A program made the position numbers and the translations under genes. Below are positions 24,587 through 34,700 of a stretch of DNA of 64,000 nt, in pieces (position 1 is the stretch's first letter; each line of letters starts with the position of its first letter). The notes below the pieces were generated by a model, which was not told the DNA's origin, did no database searches, and saw only the letters and a list, made by a program, of their open reading frames with translations. The stretch comes from JAFARE01 sp963777285 (GTDB lineage Bacteria > Chloroflexota > Dormibacteria > Aeolococcales > Aeolococcaceae). The stretch spans positions 186,001-250,000 of the forward strand of contig CAVZPR010000002.1 of NCBI GenBank assembly GCA_963777285.1, in the 5' to 3' direction.

Positions 24587-25633
24587 CGCAGCGTCCAGCG
24601 GGCCGGGTCGCGGCCGGCGCGCGCGATCCTTCCTTGTGAACTCGAGGAGCACGAGGTGCGCCAGCGTCTCACCGACCGCCGCGCGGCGCATGAAGCTGGT
24701 GAGCTCATCCCAGCCGCGCGACCAGTCGAGCCGCTGCGTCGCCTGCCAGCAGGTGATGCCAGGTGATCCGGACACCAGCGCCGCCGTCTGCTCGATGCGG
24801 TCGTGGTGATGGCGCAGCAGCTGGTCGACGCGCTCGGCCAGGCCGCGGAAGCGCCATTCGTGCGCTGGGAGCACCTCGTCGACGTCGAGGGCTCGCACGC
24901 GCAGCAGCGCGTCGAGGAACTCCGCCAGCGGGTTGCCCGGCTGCTGCGCGTGCACCGAGATGTTGGGGCTGATGCGCGGCAGCACGTGGTCGCCGCTGAT
25001 CAGCATGCGCCGCCGCGTCTCGTGGAAGCACACATGGCCCGGTGAGTGGCCCGGCGTGTGCACCACGGTGAGGTCCCAGCCAGGCAGGGCGACGCGTGCG
25101 CCGTCGTGCAGCAGCACGTCGGGCTGCGCCAGCGCGACGAACTCGCGGATGCCCATGGATGCGCCGGTCAGCGCCTCGCGCTCCGCGTCGGGGACGCCGC
25201 ACTCGCGCAGCAGATCTCGCATGCGCGCGATGAGCCCGTCGATGTCCATGCCGTAACGCGCCGGGATCAGCTCGGCGTCAGCAGGGTGCAGCGCCACCCA
25301 CGCGCCGGACGCCTCGCGCAAACGCCCCGCCAGGCCGAAGTGGTCAGGGTGGATGTGCGTGATGAGCGCGGCCCGCACGTCGCCGACCGCGTATCCCGCG
25401 GTGCGCAGCCCCGACTGCAGCGCCGCCCACGCCTCATCGGTGCTCCACCCCGTGTCGACGACGGCCACGCCGTCTGCCAGCTCCAGCGCGTAGACGATGA
25501 CGTAGCGCAGCGGGTTGCGCGGTATCGGCACCGGAATCGACCAGAGCCCTGGACCGACCCTCTCCGTCAGCGGCGTCGAGTTGTCCTGCCACGAGCGCTG
25601 CAGCGCCGTGCCCGTGACCTGCAGCGCGCTCAC
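24583..25633 (-). CDS. MBL-fold hydrolase, frameshifted near its C-terminus
   Basis: About 350 residues. ALITHIHPDHFGLAGRLRE gives the metal motif HxHxDH, TVVHTPGHSPGHVCFHE the next ligand, and ISGDHVLPRISPNIS the bridging Asp; the C-terminal winged-helix-like region is typical of the LACTB2/RNase-like MBL group. Near 24628-24640 the frame changes: the open frame continues antisense through the whole TlpA gene, whereas one shifted base gives GRIARAGRDPARWTLR and a TAA at 24583-24585, right at the convergent stop. I take the latter as the real end. GTG 25633 overlaps the upstream hydrolase stop. Confidence 0.85.
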
Positions 25634-26496
25634 CGCAGCGAGCGTGCGCCGCCCGCAGGGTTCTCGGCGAGGTGCTCGAGCACGAGGTCGGCGACGTCGC
25701 CCCAGTGCTGGTCGGGAATCCAGTGCGACGCGCCGTCCAGCTCCACCAGGTGATACGCAGCGCCGACGTGCTCCTCCGTGAGCTCGGCGGCCTCCCGGCC
25801 GAACGCGACGTCGCGGTCACCCCAGATGAAGAGCGTGGGGACGTCGACGCGGGCGAGCTGCTGCCCCGTGGTGCGGCCGATCGCGCGGTACCAGTTGAGC
25901 GCGCCTGTGGGGCCGACCTCGAGGAGATGGCGCACATCTCGACGCGCAGTGGCGCGTTCCAGCCCGGTGGCGGCAAGCGCGGTCTCGGCAAGCACGCCCC
26001 CGCCTGCCCCGAAGAGCGTCTCCCCGATCATGGGCGCGCGCAGCACCGGGATGTATGCCATGCGCGCGCGCTGCTGACCACCGCGGAGCGCCTCCGCCAG
26101 GGCAGCCGGGTGCGGCGTCGAGACCGCGGTCAGCGATGCCACCCGGTCCTGGTGCCCGGCCGCCAGGGCCCAGGCCACGACGCCTCCCCAGTCGTGCCCG
26201 GCCACGTGGAAGCGCCTGTGGCCGAGAACGTCCGCCATCGCCAGCACGTCGGCGACCAGCTCGCTGACGCGGTATTCGGCCACGTCCTCGGGGCGCGCCC
26301 CCGGCGAGTAGCCACGCTGGTTGGGGGCGACGACCCGGTACCCGGCGCCGCTGAGCCCGTTCAGCGCGTCGCGCCAGCACTCCGCGGACTGGGGGAAGCC
26401 GTGCAGCAGGAGCACCAGCTCACCGCTGCGTGGCCCCGCCGCCAGGGCCTCGAAGCGCAGGCCTCGTGCGTCGAGCTGCACGTGCCGGGCCGCCAT
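25630..26496 (-). CDS. Alpha/beta hydrolase, epoxide hydrolase/haloalkane dehalogenase type
   Basis: A 288-residue hydrolase. LLLHGFPQSAECWRDAL gives the oxyanion hole; the nucleophile elbow is AGHDWGGVVAWAL, with aspartate as nucleophile, as in epoxide hydrolases and dehalogenases; IWGDRDVAFG and LDGASHWIPDQ supply acid and histidine. The same frame stays open in antisense for 4 kb beyond, but the ATG at 26496 gives the normal N-terminus. A TACGCT lies seven bases before it. It overlaps the MBL gene start by four bases. Confidence 0.88.
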   Translation of the reverse strand: MAARHVQLDARGLRFEALAAGPRSGELVLLLHGFPQSAECWRDALNGLSGAGYRVVAPNQRGYSPGARPEDVAEYRVSELVADVLAMADVLGHRRFHVAGHDWGGVVAWALAAGHQDRVASLTAVSTPHPAALAEALRGGQQRARMAYIPVLRAPMIGETLFGAGGGVLAETALAATGLERATARRDVRHLLEVGPTGALNWYRAIGRTTGQQLARVDVPTLFIWGDRDVAFGREAAELTEEHVGAAYHLVELDGASHWIPDQHWGDVADLVLEHLAENPAGGARSLR

Positions 26497-26503
26497 CGCG
26501 CGG

Positions 26504-26509
26504 AGCGTA
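26504..26509 (-). promoter_or_regulatory. -10 (TACGCT) of the epoxide hydrolase-like gene, leaderless spacing
   Basis: TACGCT on the minus strand, seven bases before the ATG, with no Shine-Dalgarno. Confidence 0.5.
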
Positions 26510-26547
26510 TCAGGCGCGTCCCGCCGGGCTTGGCTCACCATCCCGGC

Positions 26548-27336
26548 GTGGCCCTCTTCACCCGCGACGGCGACGCCTACGCGCCCGCTGAGGACACACG
26601 AAGCCCGTGGAGCGACGACGCGCAGCATGGCGGGGCGGCGGCCGCGCTCATTGGTCGGGAGCTTGAGTCCGTGCCCAGCGCCGCGCCCATGAACGTGGTG
26701 CGCTGCACCGTGGAAATCCTGCGTCCGATCCCGCTGGAGCCGCTGCGCGTGCGCACGCGCGTGGAGCGTGAGGGGCGGCGCGTGCAGCTGCTCGCAGCGC
26801 AGCTGACCAGCGTCGCCGGCGACGAGCTGTGCCTGGCGCGCGCCTGGCGCGTGCGAGCGGCCGAGCTGGGCGCCGCCGTGCCCGAGCCCTCCGGGGTGCC
26901 CTTCGCCCTCCCTGAGGAGGCGACGCCGCACGTCCCGGAGAGTGAGGTCCCGGCCTTCCACCGCACCGGCGTGGAGCTGCGCTTCGCGCGCGGCACCTTC
27001 CATGAGCCCGGACCCGTGGCGGTGTGGATCAGGCTGCTGCACGACGTGGTCGAGGGCGAGACGCCGTCGCCGTTGATGCGCGTGCTCGCCGCGGCCGACT
27101 TCGGCAACGGCGTCAGCTCGGCGGTGGAGTGGGGTCGCTACATCTTCATCAACACCGACCTGAGCGTGTACCTGCACCGCGCGCCCGCGGGCGAGTGGGT
27201 GGCGCTGGAGGCGGAGACGTCGCTGAGCCGCAGCGGGTGCGGTCTGGCCGAGAGCAGGCTGTATGACAGGACCGGACCCCTGGGACGATCGCTGCAGGCA
27301 CTGCTGCTCGACGCGCTGCCACAATCGCGCAGCTGA
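26548..27336 (+). CDS. Acyl-CoA thioesterase-like protein (double hotdog, 4HBT_3/TesB type)
   Basis: A 262-residue double-hotdog protein. The N-terminal ALFTRDGDAYAP and SPWSDDAQHGGAAAALIGR resemble the 4HBT_3 (thioesterase-like superfamily) start, and a second hotdog with MRVLAAADFGNGVSSAVEWG and FINTDLSVYLHR follows. Such proteins hydrolyse acyl-CoA thioesters. GTG 26548 fits the family start; TTG 26530 is also in frame. The stop abuts the phosphoketolase ATG, so they are cotranscribed. Confidence 0.82.
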   Translation: MALFTRDGDAYAPAEDTRSPWSDDAQHGGAAAALIGRELESVPSAAPMNVVRCTVEILRPIPLEPLRVRTRVEREGRRVQLLAAQLTSVAGDELCLARAWRVRAAELGAAVPEPSGVPFALPEEATPHVPESEVPAFHRTGVELRFARGTFHEPGPVAVWIRLLHDVVEGETPSPLMRVLAAADFGNGVSSAVEWGRYIFINTDLSVYLHRAPAGEWVALEAETSLSRSGCGLAESRLYDRTGPLGRSLQALLLDALPQSRS

Positions 27337-29724
27337 ATGGCGGATCAACGCGCCGCGACCGCTGCCGTGCTCGACGGCGACGAGCTGACGTCGGTCATCG
27401 ACTACTGGAACGCCGCCAATTACCTGACGGTGGCGCAGATCTATCTCTGCGCCAATCCGCTGCTGCGGGAACCCTTGCAGGCGGCGCACATCAAGCCGCG
27501 ACTGCTGGGACACTGGGGGACGTCGCCGGGTCTGAGCCTGGTGTACGCGCAGCTCAACCGGCTGATCCGCGAACACGGCACCGAGGTCGTCTACATCACC
27601 GGACCCGGACACGGCGGCCCCGCGCTGGTGGCCAACGTGTACCTCGAAGGCACGTACTCCGAGGTGTATCCGCATGTGTCGTTGGACGAGGCCGGGCTGC
27701 TTCACCTGGTACGCCAGTTTTCCACGCCGGGCGGCATTCCCAGCCACGTCAGCGTGCCGACGCCGGGATCGATTCACGAGGGCGGGGAGCTCGGCTACGC
27801 GCTGGTGCACGCGTTCGGCGCCGCCTTCGACAACCCCGACCTGCTCGTCGTTGCCGTGGTGGGTGACGGCGAGGCCGAGACCGGGCCGCTCGAGGGGTCG
27901 TGGAAGGGAGTGCGCTTTCTCAACCCGGCGCGCGACGGCGCTGTGCTCCCCATCCTTCATCTCAACGAGAACAAGATCTCGGGCCCGACCGTGCTCGGTC
28001 GCGCCCCGGACGGTGACGTGCACGAGTTGCTGCACGCGCACGGGTACGACGTGCACGAGGTCGCCGGTTCCGAGCCGCGCACCGTGCACCGCGATTTCGC
28101 CACGGTGCTCGAGCGCTGCCACGCGCGCATCCGGGCCATCCAGCGCAACGCGCGCGAGGGAAACGGCGCCGAGCATCTCCGCTGGCCGGCGATCATCCTG
28201 CGCACCCCCAAAGGGTGGACGGGGCCCAAGGAGGTTGACGGCGTGCGCGTCGAGGGCACCTGGCGGGCGCACCAGGTGCCCATCGCGGACCCGCGCGAGA
28301 ACCCGGCCCACCTGCGCCAGCTCGAGTCGTGGCTGCGTTCGTACGAGCCTGAGCGGCTCTTCGATCGCGACGGGCGGCTCGCCACCGCTCTGCGCGCCCT
28401 TGCGCCCGAGGGCGAGCTGCGCATGGGCGCCGGGCCGCACGCCAACGGCGGCCGGCTGTTGGTGCCGCTGGACATCCCCGCGTACGAGCGCTACGCGCTC
28501 CAGGTCGACCCCGGGCGCACGCGTGCCGAGTCGACCCGTCAGCTCGGCCAGCTGCTTCGCGACATCTTTGTCGACAACAGCGACAGCGCGAACTTCCGGC
28601 TCTTCTGCCCCGACGAGACCAACTCCAACCGACTCGGGGCGGTGTTCGAGGTCGAGAACCGCTGCCTGATGGAGGACCTGAAGCCCGACGACGTCAGCAT
28701 CAGCCGCGACGGGCGCGTCATGGAGGTGCTGTCGGAGCACAACTGCCAGGGCTGGCTGGAGGGGTACCTGCTCACGGGGCGGCACGGCCTCTTCGCCACG
28801 TACGAGGCCTTCGCCATGGTGTCGGCGTCGATGGCCATCCAGCACACGAAGTGGCTCGAGGCGTCGCGCGAGCTCGCCTGGCGTGCGCCCATCGCGTCGC
28901 TGAACATCCTGCTCACCTCGACCTGCTGGCGCAACGATCAAAACGGGTTCAGCCACCAGGGCCCGGGCCTGATCGACACCATGGTGTCGATGAGCGGGCA
29001 CGTGGTGCGCCTGTACCTGCCGCCGGACGCCAACTGCCTGCTCTCCGTCGCCGACCACTGCTTGCGCAGCCGCGATTACGTCAACCTCATCGTCATCGAC
29101 AAGCAGCCGGAGCTGCAGTATCTCGGCCTCGACGCGGCGCGCGAGCACTGCGCGCGCGGCGCCTCGATCTGGGAATGGGCGGGAAGCGACGGCGGAGCAG
29201 AGCCGGACATCGTGATGGCGTGCGCCGGCGACATCCCCACGCTGGAGACGCTCGCCGCCACAGCGCTGCTGCGGGAGCGGCTGCCCCAGCTGCGCGTGCG
29301 GCTGTTGAACGTCGTCGACCTGATGACGCTGGTGCCGCGGCGGTTTCACCCGCACGGCCTCAGCGAGGACGCGTTCCGCGCCCTGTTCACCGACACGGTC
29401 GACGTCGTGTTCGCGTTTCACGGCTACGCGCGGGCGCTGCACCAGATCCTGCACGGACGGCCGGCGGACCAGCGCTTCCACGTGCACGGCTTCAGCGAGC
29501 AGGGAACGACGACGACGCCCTTCGACATGGTGGTGCTCAACGAGATGAGCCGCTACCACCTCGTGCTCGAGGCCCTGGACCGGGTGCGGCGCGAGCTGCC
29601 CGGCGCGGTGGACCTCGCGGCACACTGCCACCAGATGCTGCAGCGGCACCATGACTACGTGCGCGAGCACCTCGAGGACATGCCCGAGGTGCGCGATTGG
29701 GTCTGGCCCGGCTTCGCCACCTGA
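27337..29724 (+). CDS. xfp: Xylulose-5-phosphate/fructose-6-phosphate phosphoketolase
   Basis: A 795-residue thiamine diphosphate enzyme that cleaves xylulose-5-P or fructose-6-P with phosphate to acetyl-phosphate and an aldose phosphate. Signatures are VIDYWNAANYLTVAQIYLCA, the family motif ITGPGHGGPALVANVYLEG, VGDGEAETGPLEGSWKG for ThDP/Mg and FHGYARALHQILHGR at the C-terminus. Length matches the family. It lies between a thioesterase (0 bp) and acetate kinase (3 bp), giving the classical bifid-shunt pair. Confidence 0.97.
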   Translation: MADQRAATAAVLDGDELTSVIDYWNAANYLTVAQIYLCANPLLREPLQAAHIKPRLLGHWGTSPGLSLVYAQLNRLIREHGTEVVYITGPGHGGPALVANVYLEGTYSEVYPHVSLDEAGLLHLVRQFSTPGGIPSHVSVPTPGSIHEGGELGYALVHAFGAAFDNPDLLVVAVVGDGEAETGPLEGSWKGVRFLNPARDGAVLPILHLNENKISGPTVLGRAPDGDVHELLHAHGYDVHEVAGSEPRTVHRDFATVLERCHARIRAIQRNAREGNGAEHLRWPAIILRTPKGWTGPKEVDGVRVEGTWRAHQVPIADPRENPAHLRQLESWLRSYEPERLFDRDGRLATALRALAPEGELRMGAGPHANGGRLLVPLDIPAYERYALQVDPGRTRAESTRQLGQLLRDIFVDNSDSANFRLFCPDETNSNRLGAVFEVENRCLMEDLKPDDVSISRDGRVMEVLSEHNCQGWLEGYLLTGRHGLFATYEAFAMVSASMAIQHTKWLEASRELAWRAPIASLNILLTSTCWRNDQNGFSHQGPGLIDTMVSMSGHVVRLYLPPDANCLLSVADHCLRSRDYVNLIVIDKQPELQYLGLDAAREHCARGASIWEWAGSDGGAEPDIVMACAGDIPTLETLAATALLRERLPQLRVRLLNVVDLMTLVPRRFHPHGLSEDAFRALFTDTVDVVFAFHGYARALHQILHGRPADQRFHVHGFSEQGTTTTPFDMVVLNEMSRYHLVLEALDRVRRELPGAVDLAAHCHQMLQRHHDYVREHLEDMPEVRDWVWPGFAT

Positions 29725-29727
29725 CGC

Positions 29728-30813
29728 ATGCGCGTCCTTGTCGCCAACACGGGGTCGAGCAGTCTCAAGCTGTCGGTGGTCGACGGCGGCAGGGCGACGT
29801 CGTCGACCGAGCTGGGTCAGCCCTCGCTGGGCACGACCGTCGCCGCCATGGTCGACTTTTCGCGCGAGGCAGGCGAGCTGGACGCCGTGGGGCACCGCAT
29901 CGTGCACGGAGGGCCTCACCTCACGGGCAGCGCCATCGTCGACGCTCGCGTGCGCGCTAAGCTGGACACCGCCGCGGAGATCGCTCCGCTGCACGTGCCT
30001 GCGGCCTTGCACGTGCTCGACGTGCTGCGCGACACGCTGCACATTCCGCACGTGGTCTGCCTGGACACGGCGTTCCACGCTTCGCTGCCGGCGGCCGCGC
30101 ACACGTACGCGATTCCGTCGGAGTGGCGCGGGCGATACGGGGTGCGCCGCTACGGGTTCCACGGGCTGTCGTGCGCGTGGTCGCTGCGCCGTGCTGCCGA
30201 GCTGCTGCGGCGTGACGCCAACGACCTGCGGCTGCTGGTGGCGCACCTCGGCGCCGGCGCGTCGGTGACGGCGATACGCGACAGCCGCAGCGCCGATACG
30301 ACGATGGGCTTCACGCCGCTCGAGGGCTTGGTCATGGCAACCCGCAGCGGCACCGTCGATCCTGGTGCGCTGCTGTGGCTGCAGGCGGCCCGCGGCATGT
30401 CGCTGGCCGAGGTGTCGCACGCGCTGGAGCAGCTGTCGGGAACGCTGGGGCTGGGCGGCAGCGCCGACATGCGCGCACTGCTGGCGATGGCCGCGCACGG
30501 CGACGAACGCGCGGTGCTGGCCCGCGACGTCTACGTGCACCGCGCCCGCGCGCTGACGGCCGCGATGGCGGCGTCACTGGACCGGCTCGACACGCTCGTG
30601 TTCACCGGCGGCGTCGGCGAGCACGCCGGAGAGATCCGCGCGGCGATCTGCGCCGGGCTGCGCGTGATCGGCGTCGATGCGCGCGGCGCGGACGGCGACG
30701 CGCCCGACGATCGCGTGCTGTCGCCGCCTGGCGTCACGCCCGCGGTGCTCGTGGTGCACGCTCGCGAAGACCTGGAGATCGCGCGCGAGGTGCGGCTGCT
30801 GCTGGGCGGCTGA
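29728..30813 (+). CDS. ackA: Acetate kinase
   Basis: Converts acetyl-phosphate plus ADP to acetate plus ATP, downstream of phosphoketolase. It contains VLVANTGSSSLKLSV, VGHRIVHGG, the catalytic region CLDTAFHASLP, RRYGFHGLSCAW, VAHLGAGASVTAI, the phosphate-binding GFTPLEGLVMATRSGTVDPG and VFTGGVGEHAGEIRAAIC. At 361 residues it is about 40 shorter than usual, mostly in loops, but no catalytic motif is missing. It starts three bases after xfp. Confidence 0.95.
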   Translation: MRVLVANTGSSSLKLSVVDGGRATSSTELGQPSLGTTVAAMVDFSREAGELDAVGHRIVHGGPHLTGSAIVDARVRAKLDTAAEIAPLHVPAALHVLDVLRDTLHIPHVVCLDTAFHASLPAAAHTYAIPSEWRGRYGVRRYGFHGLSCAWSLRRAAELLRRDANDLRLLVAHLGAGASVTAIRDSRSADTTMGFTPLEGLVMATRSGTVDPGALLWLQAARGMSLAEVSHALEQLSGTLGLGGSADMRALLAMAAHGDERAVLARDVYVHRARALTAAMAASLDRLDTLVFTGGVGEHAGEIRAAICAGLRVIGVDARGADGDAPDDRVLSPPGVTPAVLVVHAREDLEIAREVRLLLGG

Positions 30814-30836
30814 GCCTTCGGGTGAAGCGGTCCTGA

Positions 30837-30964
30837 GGCGGAGGTCGACACGAGTCCGGCGGCGAGTTCGGGGCGCGCAGCGAGCGTGCGGGAAACTGGC
30901 GCAGCCCCGCACGCGAGCGAAGCGATCCCGTGTCTGAGCAAGCCGGACTCGTGTCACCTCCGCC
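30837..30964. repeat. Nested inverted repeat between convergent genes (24/23-nt outer arms)
   Basis: Outer arms 30837-30860 and 30942-30964 are reverse complements apart from one bulged base. An inner stem pairs 30884-30892 with 30906-30914 around a 13-base loop. It fills most of the gap between ackA and the convergent DinB/TPR gene. No T-tract flanks it. Possible roles are a bidirectional transcription barrier, a structured RNA or a MITE/REP-like element. Nothing else is seen in this gap. Confidence 0.75.
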
Positions 30965-31001
30965 ACTCCCGAGTCGTCCCTGCAGCTTCGCCTTCGCCGA
31001 A

Positions 31002-31721
31002 TCAGCCGGCGAGCAGCGCTTGCACCTCGGGAGCGCCGCGGACGCGCAGCAGGTCGGGGTCGTCGCGAGCCCAGGCGCGCAGCGACGGCTCCATCTCGAG
31101 GCTGCGCCGCAGCAGCGGGAGCGCGTCGTCGAGCCGGCCCGCGCGGCTGTAGAAGCAGGCGAGGTTGTACGCGGCGTTTGCCTGGCTCTGAGTGTCCGTG
31201 AAGAGGCCGTCGAGGTCGCGCGCCCACAGCGCCACCTCCTCCGCGGCGGCCTCGTCGCCCGCCTCCAGGTGCCACTGGATCAGGTGCTGCGCCACGTGCG
31301 CGTGACCGTTGCCGGGGATGACGCGCCAGTACGACGTGCCGCCCTCCGGCCGCGGCCTGCGCAGGTCGTCTTCGCTGCACGCCTCGACCGCGGCGAGCAA
31401 CGCGGCCTGGCTGGCTCTCGCCGCCGTCAGCACATCGGCGGCGGGCCGCTCGCGGTTGACCGCATAGGTGTGCGCGTTCTCCTCGTCGATGCTGGAGATC
31501 TGCGGGTACTCGCTCGCCGTGTGCGACAACTCCAGCGCGCGCACGGCAAACTCGCGCCACGAGGAGAGGTGCGCGACATGGTCCTTGGCCGTCCAGCGCT
31601 CCGCAATCTCCGACGGCGCCTCGTCGCTGAGCCCCGCCAGGAGCTGCTCGCGCTCGTAGCCGGCCTCGAGGGTGCGCCGCAGCAGTGGCTTCAGCGCCGG
31701 CTCTGCGGCTGACTCGGTCAC
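31002..31721 (-). CDS. DinB-fold protein with C-terminal TPR-like region
   Basis: A 239-residue protein. Residues 10-150 follow the DinB/DUF664-like pattern (WTAKDHVAHLSSWREFAVRA, HAHVAQHLIQWHLEAGD) with three spaced histidines able to bind metal. Residues 165-239 hold a TPR end-of-group type repeat, YNLACFYSRAGRLDDALPLL. No specific reaction can be named. The GTG start overlaps the stop of the nuclease-helicase gene, so it depends on that transcript. Confidence 0.75.
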   Translation of the reverse strand: MTESAAEPALKPLLRRTLEAGYEREQLLAGLSDEAPSEIAERWTAKDHVAHLSSWREFAVRALELSHTASEYPQISSIDEENAHTYAVNRERPAADVLTAARASQAALLAAVEACSEDDLRRPRPEGGTSYWRVIPGNGHAHVAQHLIQWHLEAGDEAAAEEVALWARDLDGLFTDTQSQANAAYNLACFYSRAGRLDDALPLLRRSLEMEPSLRAWARDDPDLLRVRGAPEVQALLAG

Positions 31722-34700
31722 ACGGGAAGGATAGCCGCGGGCAGAAGCAGCTGCCGCAACTCGGCGGCGTCGCCGTCGTCCCAGGGCGTGGACATCTCGC
31801 GGTAGCGACAGACCGCGTTGACCAGCTGCATATGCCGCGGGGTGCGGCAGTCGGCTCGCAGCAGCTGCGGCGAGCACACCAACACCGAGAGGCAGCGCGC
31901 GCGCGACACCGCGACGTTGAGGCGGTTCATGCTGAAGAGGAACTCGAGGTTGCGCGGGATGTCGTCGGTGCTCGAGGTGGCCATGCTGAAGATGCTCACC
32001 GCGGCCTCCTGGCCCTGGAACTTGTCCACCGTGCCCACGCGCGCTTCCGCCGGCAGGTGCTGTTTGAGGCACGACACGTGCGCGTTGTACGGCGCGACCA
32101 CCAGGATGTCGTCGAGGCGCAGCGGCCGCACGTTCCCCTCGTGCGTGCGCAGCGTGCTGCGCAGCAGCGTGTCCACGACCCCGGCGACGACGTCCGCCTC
32201 GGCGTGTGAGCTGGTGCGGTCGCCTTCGTGCTCGACGAGCGCGAGCCGCAGCCCCGTGAGCGACCCTCGCGTGTCGCCGGCGTCGATGCCCTGCAGCGCG
32301 CATTCCGCCTGCGGCAGCAGCAGGCCGCTGTAGAACGCACGGGACACGAACTCGCACACCGGGGGGCACATGCGCCAGGTGCTGTCCAGGAACACGCCTC
32401 GGTCGGCCGGAATCGTGATGTCGTCGCCGAGCAGGTGCTCGAGCGCCGAGCAGCCGGCGCCATCGGGGTGGGTTCCCTGCACCACCTGCGCCAGCTGCCG
32501 CGGGTCGCCGACGAGCACCAGGTTGCGCGTGCACCGGCTGATCGCGATCACGTCTGCCAGCGACATCTGCCCCGCCTCATCGACGATAAGCGTGTCGAAG
32601 GAATCCTGCAGCTTGTCGTCGCTGAAGAGCCATGAGGTGCCGCCGACGACGTCCACGGCCTTCTCGGCGAGCGTCGCAGCCACGTGGGGATTGCTCGCTG
32701 CCAGCACGACTCCCGGCGCGTCGCAGGCGTCGTCCGGGTCCGCACGCTGCACGATGCGCGCCGCCTGCCCGCCCGCCGCCGCATGCGCCGCGATCTCCTC
32801 GAGCAGCTTGCCGATCGCCTTGTGGCTGATGGCGCAGACGGCGACCCGGCGTCCCTGCTGAATCAGGCGCAGCGCGATCTCCGCCGCGACGTAGGTCTTG
32901 CCCGACCCCGGCGGCCCCTGGATGGCGAGGCAGCCCGCCTCGAGCTGTTCGGCAGCGTCCACCGCCCGTTGGCCGGCGCCGACGCCGGGGCGCTCCAGGG
33001 CTGCGGCGCCGGCGCGAAGACGCGGCGGCAGGCGCAGGAGCAGATCGCGGGCGGCACGGTGGGCACCTGGAGCGTCGATCCCGTGGGACAGCACCCATCG
33101 CCCCACGGCGGCGACCGCGGCGCGCTGCGCGCTCGTGCCGAACGGCCGGCCCTCCATCAGAAAGCGCGGGTCGCCGTGCTGCAGCGCGGCGTCACCGCGT
33201 TTCAGCTCGATCACGCCACCGGCATCGTCGACGCGGACCACCTGCCCCGCGGAAACCGCATCGCGCCTGCCGCCGACGATGCAGGGCGTGAACGCGTCCT
33301 TGCCCTCGCGCATGCGATGTTCCTGGGGTTCGAAGCTGTAGCTGAACACCTTCGACTGCTTCTCGGGGCGTTCGTAGTGCCCGGCGCTGAGCGGTCCGAG
33401 CACCTCGGGGTCGTCCTCCAGCTCCTCCTGCGACGCCTCGACGCGGCGGTAGTAATGCCACCACTGCACCTTTCCCTCACGGCGGTGGTACCCGAGCAGC
33501 TGCGCCAGCAGCCACGTCGCCTGTTCCCCGGGATCGCGTCGCGCGCGATCGTCCGTCACGCCCTCGCACAGCTGCGCGCGCAGCAGCTCGGACTCGCGCA
33601 GCTCTTCCACCGGCGTTTGCGGCTCTTCTGACCGCGGTGGCAGCGGCCGGGCCAGGTCTGTCCCCCACTCCGCCGCGGCCTCGAGACGCCGCACTTCGAG
33701 CCACTCGCGGAGGCGCCACGTGGACTCGCAGTCCTCGCGGTTGTAGTCGACGATCGCATCGAGCAGCGTGTGGTCGCGAGCCGCCGGATCATGGTTGCTC
33801 TCGAGCCACTGCTCGTACACGATCATGCTGCTCTCGGCGTTGACCACGCGGGCGTCGCGCGGCTGCTTGTACAGCGCCTCCACGGCTTTCAGGCCGTACG
33901 AGTTGGTCGACAACCGCAAGCTCTGGCGCACCACGCGGTAGAGGTCGACGAGGACGCCGCCGCGCAGGATCCTGTCGATCTCGGCCTCGTGTGTGCCGTA
34001 ACGTCCCATGAGGCGCAGCAATGCGCTGCGCTCGTAGCTCGCGTAGTGGTACACGTGCATCGCCGGGTCGGCGTCGAGGCGCGCGATCACCCAGTCGACG
34101 AAACCCGCGAAGGCGGCGCGCTCCTCCGCCGCGCTGTGGCCCTGCCACTGCCTGTAGGCCGGTCCGGCTGGCGTCAGCTCAACCGCGCCGAAGAGATACT
34201 CCAGGCCGCCCTCGGCCGCCCACGGGTCGCCTTCGATGTCGAAGAACACATCGCCGGCGGACGGCGCCGGGAGGCCGCACAGCCCGAAGTCCGGCGTTTC
34301 CTCGCGCACCAGCTCGTACCGTGGGGTTCCGTCCGCCAGCGGACCGGCCACCTGCATGCGCGCCTGGTCGTGCAGCGCTTGCAATGCCAGCTCCCTGATC
34401 CGCGGCACGTCCACCCGCAGCGCTTCGGGACGAGCCAGCGCGTGCACCGTTGAGATCCCTGCAGCCGTGAGCTTGCGAACCTGGTCGCGGCGCATGCGCG
34501 CCACCAGCGAGAGATGGTCGTCATGGCGGCGGCGCTGCTCGCATCGCGAGGCGTACTCACAGACGCCGCAGTGGTCCACGCGCTCGGGGTACGGCTCGTC
34601 GCCGCGCGCGACCGCCTGCTCGAGCCGTTCACGCACCGCGGCGTGGTACGCGGCGAACTCATCGACGAGATACGGATGCTCGGCGCCGTCGCCGAGCACC

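Noticed and set aside
25630..30540. Minus-strand open frame of 1636 codons
   Set aside because: Only its last 288 residues (25630-26496) look like a protein; the rest is antisense to the thioesterase, phosphoketolase and acetate kinase and exists because GC-rich codons leave few stops.
30837..30964. CRISPR or intrinsic terminator
   Set aside because: There is one inverted pair, not a direct-repeat array, and no T-tract follows either arm.
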